From: Planctomycetaceae bacterium UBA4655
GTDB lineage: Bacteria; Planctomycetota; Planctomycetia; Pirellulales; UBA1268
Reading direction: 5' to 3'
DNA length: 5,000 bases
NCBI GenBank assembly: GCA_002405515.1
Contig: DHLZ01000157.1
Location: 1 to 5,000 of the forward strand
Below are positions 1 to 4,904 of the stretch, piece by piece (position 1 is the stretch's first letter; every line of letters begins with the position of its first letter). Under the pieces are notes generated by a model. It was given only the letters and a program-made list of their open reading frames with translations. It did no database searches and was not told the DNA's origin. Both the position numbers and the translations under genes were made by a program.

Positions 1-2
1 TC

Positions 3-133
3 GGGGCTGTCCGTATGCCCTCGCCGGACGTTCGCTCCGCACATCCTGTGCTCCGCTCACTCGGACCTGACTGGCGCTTCGGCCTCCGGCCTGCGCTGGT
101 CAGCTACGCCGTCTCGGGCACACGGGCAGCCCC
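3..133. repeat. Palindromic intergenic element with terminal inverted arms
   Basis: The left arm GGGGCTGTCCGTATGCCC (3-20) pairs with the right arm GGGCACACGGGCAGCCCC (116-133): 16 Watson-Crick pairs, one G-T pair (10/126) and one A-C mismatch (15/121). Inside lies a second stem, 67-77 with 93-103 (11 bp, two of them G-T), capped by GGCC-TCC-GGCC at 81-91. A third small hairpin is GCACA-TCC-TGTGC at 39-51. A 7-base direct repeat GCTCCGC occurs at 34-40 and 50-56. No coding frame fits. This architecture is typical of dispersed palindromic intergenic elements (REP- or MITE-like) or of a structured RNA. Which of these it is cannot be told from one copy, and it may extend left of the window. Confidence 0.6.
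67..103 (+). repeat. Internal stem-loop of the palindromic element
   Basis: Bases 67-77 pair with 93-103 over 11 consecutive positions; 72/98 and 73/97 are G-T pairs and the rest are Watson-Crick. The apical part adds four G-C pairs (81-84 with 88-91) around a TCC loop. On RNA this would be a very stable hairpin from the + strand, and nearly as good from the - strand. It is not followed by a T tract, so it does not look like an intrinsic terminator. Confidence 0.6.
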
Positions 134-190
134 TCACGGTCAAGCGTGGCACTCAATGATCACGCAGGCACCTTGATGCTGAACGCTCCC

Positions 191-215
191 GGGGGGGGCG
201 TGTTCGGGGGGCGGG
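191..215 (+). other. G-rich tract, possible G-quadruplex
   Basis: The + strand reads eight G, a seven-base spacer, six G, C, then three G. Four runs of three G can be drawn (191-193, 196-198, 206-208, 213-215), so a quadruplex is geometrically possible on the non-template strand upstream of the peptidase gene. The G8 run is also a likely spot for slippage or sequencing error. A function is speculative. Confidence 0.3.
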
Positions 216-332
216 AAACGTTGAGAAGCCTCGGGTGTATCCTCACCGTAGCGACGGAGCGTCTGCTCCCCCGGCGGCAATGCGGCATCGTCCGGGAGTC
301 TTCGATCGAAGTCGATTCACGGCGGACACAGC

Positions 333-338
333 TACAAT
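333..338 (+). promoter_or_regulatory. Candidate -10 box of the M28 peptidase gene
   Basis: TACAAT matches the sigma70 -10 consensus at five of six positions and sits 26 bases before the chosen GTG start. No good -35 hexamer is present at 16-18 bp; the best is a weak TCGATT at 312-317, with a 15-bp spacer. Transcription would start near 345, giving a leader of about 20 nt. That would exclude the in-frame GTG at 344 as a start codon. Confidence 0.4.
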
Positions 339-351
339 AGATCGTGTCGCC

Positions 352-358
352 AAAGGAG
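352..358 (+). promoter_or_regulatory. Ribosome binding site deciding the GTG start at 365
   Basis: AAAGGAG is followed by a 6-nt spacer and then GTG at 365. The alternative in-frame GTG at 344 lies upstream of this site and has no comparable Shine-Dalgarno. The sequence encoded from 365 also begins directly with a classical signal peptide. Confidence 0.7.
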
Positions 359-364
359 TATCTC

Positions 365-2275
365 GTGAAACGTTCTCCCGTGAAGCTGCTGGTTGCGGTG
401 TTCGTGGTTGTTGTAAGCGGCGTCCAGGTCCGCGGCGACGAACCGCCGTCGGCGGGGCGTGACGTGCGTCAGCGGCTGCGCGAGGCGGTCGAGTACCTCG
501 CTGCCCCCGACATGGAGGGCCGCGGCCCCGGCACCAAGGGCATCGATCGGGCCGCGGACTGGCTGGCGGCGGGGTTTCGCGAGGCCGGGCTCGATGTCGG
601 CGTCGCGGCAGGCTCGCCGTTCCAGTCGTTCGCGATGACGCTCGAGGCGAAGCTCGGGCCGGCCTCGGAGAACCGGGCCGAGCTCGTCGGGCCCGTCGCC
701 GTCGATGGCAGCTCGAAGCTCGTTCGGCTCGAACTCGGCCGCGATTACACGCCGCTGGCGGCAGGCGGAGGGGGCGAGTTCGACCTGCCGCTCATGTTCG
801 CGGGCTACGGCATCACCGCGCCCAAGGAGCGGTACGACGATTACTCCTCGGTCGATCCGAAGGGAAAGGCGGTCGTGATCCTGCGGCGCGAGCCGCGGCA
901 GGACGACCCGGCGAGCGTCTTCGCGGGAAACCAGGACTCTCAGTATGCAGCGCTCTCCCGCAAGATCGCCAACGCCTCGGAACACGAGGTGGGAGGCGTC
1001 GTCTTCGTGAACGATTTTGTCAGTGTCGAGAAGATGAAGAAGGCGGCGGCGGCCCATGGTGTGAAGGAGGGGGCTGCGGGGAGCGACTTCGACGAGGATG
1101 CGCTCATGGCCTTCGGCAGGGCCGGCGACGGCTCCGACCGCCGCACCATGCCGGTGCTGCACGTCCGCCGGTCGGCGATCGATCCGATCGTCCGGGAGTC
1201 TTTCAAGCACAGCCTCGAGGAGGTCGAGAAACAGATCGACGACCGCTTCGCCCCGTCCAGCGGGCCGCTCGCCGGCTGGCGGATCCGCGGCCGGATCGCA
1301 ATCGACCGGACCGAGACCGTCGGCCGGAACGTGATCGCCGTGCTTCCAGGCAAGGGGCCGCGGGCTTCCGAGGTGGTCGTGCTCGGAGCGCACTACGACC
1401 ACCTCGGCAACGGCGGTTCGAACTCCTTGTCCCCGGGGGCCCAGGCGATCCACCACGGGGCTGACGACAACGCCAGCGGCACGGCGATGCTGATGGAGGC
1501 GGCGAGGGCGCTCGCGAAGGCCGGGCCGGCGTCCCGGACGATCCTCTTCGTCGCCTTCTCGGGCGAGGAGCGTGGGCTGCTCGGCAGCGGTCACTTCACG
1601 GCGAACCCGACCGTTCCCCTGGAAAACATCGTCGCCATGGTGAACCTCGACATGGTCGGGCGTCTCGACAAGGACAAGCTCATCGTGCACGGCACGGGAA
1701 CCGGCTCCGGCCTCGAGCAGCTCGTCGACCGCCTGCTCTCTTCGCGTTCCCTCAAGGCCGCGAAGGAGCCGGGCGGCTTCGGGCCGAGCGACCACGCGAG
1801 CTTCTACGCGAAGAAGATTCCGGTGCTCCATTTCTTCACAGGTTCCCACGGCGACTATCACCGACCGAGCGACACCGCCGACAAGATCAACTACGACGGG
1901 ATGGTCCGCATCACGGAGCTCGTCGTCGAACTGGTCAGGTCGATCGCGGAGGCGGAGCAGCGGCCCGCCTACGTCGAGATCGCCTCGAAGCAGTTCGCCA
2001 GGGGTGGCGACCGGCCCTACTTCGGCAGCATTCCGGACTTCGGCAAGCCGCAGAAGGGCTACGCGATTTCGGGCGTCGCGAAGGATTCTCCCGCCGCCCG
2101 CGGCGGCCTCGTGGCGGGGGACGTGATCGTGCGGATCGGCGAGAGCGCCATCACCGGCCTCGACGATTTCGACAGCGCCCTTCGCAAGCACAAGGGCGGA
2201 GACACGGTTCCGGTCGTCGTGCTCCGCGACGGGGCGGAAGTGAAACTCGATGTGACGCTCGCGGCCCCGAGGTGA
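365..2275 (+). CDS. Secreted M28-family zinc metallopeptidase with C-terminal PDZ domain
   Basis: This is a 636-residue exported peptidase, probably an aminopeptidase acting in the periplasm or outside the cell. The start is GTG 365 (RBS 352-358). Residues 1-24 form a signal peptide: KR near the N-terminus, a hydrophobic core at 8-20, and a likely cut after VRG24. Residues about 45-60 (LAAPDMEGRG) and a PA-like segment around 145-220 (FAGYGI) precede the peptidase domain at about 320-525. By alignment to M28 enzymes, the zinc ligands are H343 (in HYDHLG), the bridging D368 (in GADDNASG), E402, D429 (in NLDMVG) and H499 (in DYHRPSD), with catalytic E401 (in SGEER). Residues about 552-636 are a PDZ domain (YFGSIPDF, then SPAARGGLVAGDVIVRIG), probably for substrate binding or anchoring. 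The active site looks intact. The gene is transcribed alone, with a terminator after it. The substrate is unknown; the family assignment is very secure. Confidence 0.93.
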   Translation: MKRSPVKLLVAVFVVVVSGVQVRGDEPPSAGRDVRQRLREAVEYLAAPDMEGRGPGTKGIDRAADWLAAGFREAGLDVGVAAGSPFQSFAMTLEAKLGPASENRAELVGPVAVDGSSKLVRLELGRDYTPLAAGGGGEFDLPLMFAGYGITAPKERYDDYSSVDPKGKAVVILRREPRQDDPASVFAGNQDSQYAALSRKIANASEHEVGGVVFVNDFVSVEKMKKAAAAHGVKEGAAGSDFDEDALMAFGRAGDGSDRRTMPVLHVRRSAIDPIVRESFKHSLEEVEKQIDDRFAPSSGPLAGWRIRGRIAIDRTETVGRNVIAVLPGKGPRASEVVVLGAHYDHLGNGGSNSLSPGAQAIHHGADDNASGTAMLMEAARALAKAGPASRTILFVAFSGEERGLLGSGHFTANPTVPLENIVAMVNLDMVGRLDKDKLIVHGTGTGSGLEQLVDRLLSSRSLKAAKEPGGFGPSDHASFYAKKIPVLHFFTGSHGDYHRPSDTADKINYDGMVRITELVVELVRSIAEAEQRPAYVEIASKQFARGGDRPYFGSIPDFGKPQKGYAISGVAKDSPAARGGLVAGDVIVRIGESAITGLDDFDSALRKHKGGDTVPVVVLRDGAEVKLDVTLAAPR

Positions 2276-2283
2276 GGCATGCG

Positions 2284-2316
2284 CCGCTGAAAAAAGCGGA
2301 TTCTTCCCCGTTTTTT
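2284..2316 (+). terminator. Rho-independent terminator after the M28 gene
   Basis: CCGCT (2284-2288) pairs with AGCGG (2295-2299) around the loop GAAAAA. A stretch containing ATTCTT follows, then a T6 tract at 2311-2316. The A6 at 2290-2295 can also pair with the T6, which would make a longer A/T-flanked hairpin that could work from both strands. It begins 8 bases after the stop codon. The T tract does not follow the short stem immediately, so efficiency is uncertain. Confidence 0.55.
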
Positions 2317-2320
2317 GGCC

Positions 2321-2349
2321 TTGAGCGGGTTCGGGTGGGCTGACAGAAT
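2321..2349 (+). promoter_or_regulatory. Candidate sigma70 promoter of the skp-lpx operon
   Basis: TTGAGC (2321-2326, four of six to TTGACA) and CAGAAT (2344-2349, four of six to TATAAT) are separated by exactly 17 bp. It lies just after the terminator and before the operon, where a promoter is expected. Transcription would begin near 2356, giving a leader of about 110 nt. Both boxes are only moderate matches. Confidence 0.35.
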
Positions 2350-2416
2350 CCCCGCCGCCTCGAGACCCCTGAGTGCCGGCCACGGATGGCGGTGCAGGTT
2401 GAAGGGCACCCAAGTC

Positions 2417-2439
2417 CGCCACGCCTGCAAGGCGTGGTG
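2417..2439 (+). promoter_or_regulatory. Hairpin in the 5' leader of the skp-lpx operon
   Basis: Bases 2417-2425 pair with 2431-2439 (nine pairs, one G-T) around the loop TGCAA. The core CCACGCC/GGCGTGG is perfect. No T tract follows, so it is not a simple terminator, and it ends 15 nt before the Shine-Dalgarno. Upstream bases TGGCGG (2387-2392) and TGCAGG (2393-2398) can pair with 2416-2421 and 2424-2429, which would compete with the hairpin. It could be an mRNA stabiliser or a regulatory leader; neither is shown. Confidence 0.4.
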
Positions 2440-2454
2440 AGCAAGCACGCTAGC

Positions 2455-2460
2455 AAGGAG
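2455..2460 (+). promoter_or_regulatory. Ribosome binding site deciding the GTG start at 2469
   Basis: AAGGAG is followed by 8 nt and then GTG 2469. The in-frame GTG at 2460 overlaps this site and cannot use it, so the protein most likely begins MNRHLCLL rather than three residues earlier. Confidence 0.7.
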
Positions 2461-2468
2461 TGCGTTCC

Positions 2469-3095
2469 GTGAATCGACATCTCTGTCTTCTCGTGGCTGC
2501 GGCCGCCGTGTCGATGGTCGTTCCATCAGGGGCGGCGTTCGGAAATCCCGCCGCCCCGTCCGGTCCGCCCACGCACGTGGCCGTGATCGACGTCGGTTAC
2601 ATCTTCAAGAATCATGCCAAGTTCAAGGGCATGATGGAAAAGATGAGGGACGAGGTGATGACGGCCGAGAACGGCCTCAAGGCCGAGCGGGATCGAGTCA
2701 ATGGCCTCGTCGAGCAGCTCAAGGGCTTCAACGTCGGCACGCCCGAGTACAAGAAGCTCGAGGCCGAGATCGCGAAGGCGCAGGCCGACTTCAACGTGAC
2801 GGCGCAGATTCAGAAGAAGGAGTTCATGGAGCGCGAGGCGAAGGTCTATCTCCAGGTCTACACGGAGATCGAGAAGGCCGTCGAGCAGTTCGCCAAGCAG
2901 CATCGGATCGCCGTCGTGCACCGCTTCGACGGCGAGACTGTCGATGGATCCGATCGCAACCAGATCCTGCGGAGCATCACCAAGCCGATCGTGTATCTCG
3001 AGCCCGGCATCGACATCACGGTCGACATCCTGAAGAAACTCAACGCCCAGTCGGGCGTCGCGGGCCAGCCCAACGGCGTTCCGCCCCGGAGGTAG
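2469..3095 (+). CDS. OmpH/Skp-family periplasmic chaperone
   Basis: This 208-residue protein is predicted to be exported and to hold unfolded outer-membrane proteins in the periplasm, as E. coli Skp (OmpH) does as a trimer. Residues 1 to about 25 are a signal peptide (RH, then a hydrophobic core, then Ala/Gly-rich). The conserved family strand AVIDVGYIF is at 38-46. Two long charged amphipathic helices (about 50-86 and 91-144), broken by GFNVGTP at 86-92, correspond to the Skp tentacle hairpin. IAVVHRF (147-153) returns to the trimerisation body. A flexible Gly/Pro-rich tail ends the protein, which is longer than the 161-residue E. coli precursor. It is the first gene of the lpx operon, 40 nt before lpxC, echoing the skp-lpxD-fabZ-lpxA order of proteobacteria. 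The family call is secure; the exact client proteins are unknown. Confidence 0.88.
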   Translation: MNRHLCLLVAAAAVSMVVPSGAAFGNPAAPSGPPTHVAVIDVGYIFKNHAKFKGMMEKMRDEVMTAENGLKAERDRVNGLVEQLKGFNVGTPEYKKLEAEIAKAQADFNVTAQIQKKEFMEREAKVYLQVYTEIEKAVEQFAKQHRIAVVHRFDGETVDGSDRNQILRSITKPIVYLEPGIDITVDILKKLNAQSGVAGQPNGVPPRR

Positions 3096-3123
3096 GCGTC
3101 TGGTGGCCGCAGGGCTCGTCGAG

Positions 3124-3128
3124 GGAGG
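3124..3128 (+). promoter_or_regulatory. Ribosome binding site deciding the lpxC ATG start at 3136
   Basis: GGAGG lies 7 nt before ATG 3136. An in-frame GTG at 3103 also has a GGAGG (3088-3092) upstream, with a 10-nt spacer. That longer form would add 11 residues with no family counterpart. ATG 3136 places the conserved QRTLRRPV segment near the N-terminus, as in E. coli LpxC. Confidence 0.65.
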
Positions 3129-3135
3129 CAGGTCG

Positions 3136-4044
3136 ATGCTGGAATCCGATAATCCGCGGCCGCAGAGGACGCTTCGTCGGCCGGTGGTCGTCGAGGGCGT
3201 CGGCTACTGGAGCGGGCTGCGGAGCCGGGTGGAGCTTCGGCCGGCGCCGGCCGCCGTCGGGGTCGTGTTCGTCCGGAGGGACCTCTGTCCTTCCGTCCGG
3301 ATTCCGGCGAGGCTCGATCGGCGGGTGGATGCCGAGGCCCGCACGAATCTGGCGTCCGGCGCCGCCAGGGTCGAGATGGTGGAGCACGTGCTCAGCGCGC
3401 TGGCCGGGCTCGGGGTCGACTGCTGCGAGGTGTCCGTCGACGCGGCAGAGATGCCCGGGCTCGACGGGTCCTCGAGGGCCTTCGTGGAGGCGATCGACTC
3501 GGTCGGGTTCGAGGAGGTCGGCGCCCCCTGCGAGCCGATCGTCGTCGATCGTGCGATTCGCGTCGAGGATGGCCGCGGGTGGATGGAGCTTTCGCCGCCG
3601 CGGTTCGAGGGTCTCTCCGTCGAATACCTGCTCGACTACGGAGACGGTCCGATCGGAAGGCAGCGGTGTGCCGTGGACGTCACGCCCGAGAACTACCGCG
3701 TGGAACTCGCCGGCGCGAGGACGTTCCTTGGCGTGCAGGATGCCGAGAGGCTGCGGGCGAGCGGCCGGGGCCTGCACGTCGAGTTCTCCGATCTGCTCGT
3801 GTTCGGGCCGGAGGGGCCGATTGGCAACACGCTGCGCTGGCCCGACGAGTGCGCCCGCCACAAAGCGCTCGATGTCGTCGGCGATCTCTCGCTTGCAGGT
3901 CGCCCGATACACGCCTGCGTTCGTTCCTCGCGCAGTGGTCACAGGCTCAACGCCATGGCGGTGGCTCGCGTCCTGGCCCTCGCGGCGGCTGGCGAGGGCT
4001 CGCCGGCGGGCGTGGCGAGGGAGGCGAGGAGGTGGTCGGCATGA
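3136..4044 (+). CDS. lpxC: UDP-3-O-acyl-N-acetylglucosamine deacetylase LpxC
   Basis: LpxC is the cytoplasmic zinc enzyme that removes the acetyl group from UDP-3-O-acyl-GlcNAc, the committed step of lipid A synthesis. The 302-residue product is close to the 305 of E. coli. Visible motifs are QRTLRRPV near the N-terminus, VEHVLSAL with E83 and zinc ligand H84, PGLDGSSRAF, RTF at 195-197, RHKALDVVGD with zinc ligands H242 and D246 plus K243 and D250, and SGHRLN with H269. These match E. coli E78, H79, R190-F192, H238, K239, D242, D246 and H265, so the active site looks complete. The GLH of E. coli (L18-H19) is Y24-W25 here. There is no FabZ fusion at the C-terminus, unlike in some phyla. Its stop codon overlaps the lpxA start (ATGA, 4041-4044). 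The function call is secure. Confidence 0.95.
   Translation: MLESDNPRPQRTLRRPVVVEGVGYWSGLRSRVELRPAPAAVGVVFVRRDLCPSVRIPARLDRRVDAEARTNLASGAARVEMVEHVLSALAGLGVDCCEVSVDAAEMPGLDGSSRAFVEAIDSVGFEEVGAPCEPIVVDRAIRVEDGRGWMELSPPRFEGLSVEYLLDYGDGPIGRQRCAVDVTPENYRVELAGARTFLGVQDAERLRASGRGLHVEFSDLLVFGPEGPIGNTLRWPDECARHKALDVVGDLSLAGRPIHACVRSSRSGHRLNAMAVARVLALAAAGEGSPAGVAREARRWSA
4027..4032 (+). promoter_or_regulatory. Ribosome binding site deciding the lpxA ATG start at 4041
   Basis: A full AGGAGG lies inside the end of lpxC, 8 nt before ATG 4041. The open frame extends far upstream within lpxC, but that part is an out-of-frame shadow. This site and the 4-nt ATGA overlap fix the start. Confidence 0.8.
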
Positions 4045-4904
4045 CGCCCCGCGACCTGCAGGAAGCGAACGGGGAAGAGGGGCCTGGCACCCTTCGGCTC
4101 CCGCCCCTGATCGCGCCCTCCGCGGTCATCGAGCCTGGCGCCCGGATCGCCGACGACGTTCGGATCGGTCCCTACTGCGTCGTTTCCGGCCGGGCGACGA
4201 TCGGCCGGGGCACTCGCCTCGACAATAACGTGACGATTCTCGGCGAGGTCCTGATCGGCGAGGAGAACCGGTTTCACACGAACTGCGTGATCGGCGGTGA
4301 GCCACAGGACGTGAGCTACAAAGGCGGCCGCACCCGCGTCGTGATCGGCGATCGCAACACGATCCGGGAGGGCGTGACGATCAATCGGGCCACCGAGAAG
4401 GAGACCGGCGAGACGTTCGTCGGCAACGACAACTTCCTGATGGCCGCCTCGCACGTCGCCCACGACTGCCGTGTCGGCGATCATGTGATCATGGCCAACG
4501 GCGTGCTCCTCGGGGGGCACGTGCGGGTCGAGTCGCACGCATCGCTCTCGGGCGGCGTCGCCGTCCACCACTGGGCGACCATCGGCGGCTGGTCGTTCGT
4601 CGCCGGGTTGAGCCGCGTGCTCCACGACATTCCCCCGTACATGCTGTGCGAGGGGATGCCCGCCCGCCCGCGGTGCGTGAACGTCGTCGCCCTCCGCCGA
4701 AACGGTGTCGAGGAGAATTGGGTCGGGGCGCTCGCGGAGGCGCACCGTCTGCTCTACCGGGCGAAGGTGGGGCTGGAAGCCGCCAGGGAGATTCTTGTCT
4801 CGAAGGGGATGTGTGTGCCGCCCGTCGAGCGGGTGCTCGAGTTCGCGTCACGTCAGAAGAACGGTCGTCACGGTCGGGCGCTCGACCGCAGGAGGGTTGC
4901 ATGA
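4041..4904 (+). CDS. lpxA: Acyl-ACP--UDP-N-acetylglucosamine O-acyltransferase LpxA
   Basis: LpxA transfers a 3-hydroxyacyl chain from ACP to the 3-position of UDP-GlcNAc in the cytoplasm, the first step of lipid A synthesis. The 287-residue protein has the left-handed beta-helix hexapeptide pattern from residue 24 (IAPSAVIEPGARI), the signature GEPQD...IGDRNTIREGVTI, and then the LpxA C-terminal helical domain. Catalytic H141 (in HVAHDC), H138, H160 (GGHV) and H176 (VHHW) match E. coli H125, H122, H144 and H160. G189 aligns with the E. coli acyl-length ruler G173. The E. coli pair R204-R205 appears as R-N (LRRNG). About 22 extra N-terminal residues and about 9 extra basic C-terminal residues distinguish it from the 262-residue E. 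coli enzyme. The first helix has one hexapeptide fewer than E. coli, as in P. aeruginosa. The gene overlaps both neighbours by 4 nt. Confidence 0.95.
   Translation: MTPRDLQEANGEEGPGTLRLPPLIAPSAVIEPGARIADDVRIGPYCVVSGRATIGRGTRLDNNVTILGEVLIGEENRFHTNCVIGGEPQDVSYKGGRTRVVIGDRNTIREGVTINRATEKETGETFVGNDNFLMAASHVAHDCRVGDHVIMANGVLLGGHVRVESHASLSGGVAVHHWATIGGWSFVAGLSRVLHDIPPYMLCEGMPARPRCVNVVALRRNGVEENWVGALAEAHRLLYRAKVGLEAAREILVSKGMCVPPVERVLEFASRQKNGRHGRALDRRRVA
4890..4895 (+). promoter_or_regulatory. Ribosome binding site of the oxidoreductase gene
   Basis: AGGAGG inside the end of lpxA lies 5 nt before ATG 4901. Together with the ATGA overlap it supports translation coupled to lpxA. Confidence 0.7.

Larger units (their letters stand above)
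1..364. other. Intergenic region upstream of the M28 peptidase gene
   Basis: I find no believable gene in this stretch. Short open frames exist (for example 146-340 on +), but they have no convincing ribosome binding site, run through the poly-G tract and show no recognisable protein motif. The region holds a palindromic element at its left end (3-133), a G-rich tract (191-215), a -10-like box (333-338) and the Shine-Dalgarno of the next gene (352-358). Its base composition looks less codon-structured than the rest of the window. The left end is cut by the window, so the preceding gene is not visible. Confidence 0.75.

Noticed and set aside
3..133. Reading the left-edge palindrome as a CRISPR repeat or a tRNA
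   Set aside because: There is no repeat-spacer periodicity and no cloverleaf with TPsiC or anticodon features. It is one nested palindrome.
146..340. Small + strand open frame before the M28 gene
   Set aside because: It reads through the poly-G tract, has no Shine-Dalgarno, shows no motif and ends at the candidate -10 box.
332..2422. Very long open frame on the - strand opposite the M28 gene
   Set aside because: It mirrors the codon structure of the real gene in GC-rich DNA. Its product is rich in Arg, His, Asp and Ala with no recognisable domain, whereas the + frame has a signal peptide and complete M28 motifs.
3040..3942. Open frame on the - strand opposite lpxC
   Set aside because: It is a shadow of the lpxC codons, with low-complexity Arg/Pro/Asp-rich translation and no motif.
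3579..4040. N-terminal extension of the lpxA open frame into lpxC
   Set aside because: The frame is open but has no LpxA similarity. The AGGAGG at 4027-4032 and ATG 4041 give a normal start.
3329..4228. Alternative + frame inside lpxC
   Set aside because: The translation is Arg/Ser/Pro-rich, as expected for an out-of-frame reading of GC-rich DNA, and it overlaps lpxC entirely before running into lpxA.
3939..4745. Open frame on the - strand opposite lpxA
   Set aside because: It is antisense to a clear lpxA with intact catalytic residues, and its translation has no family features.
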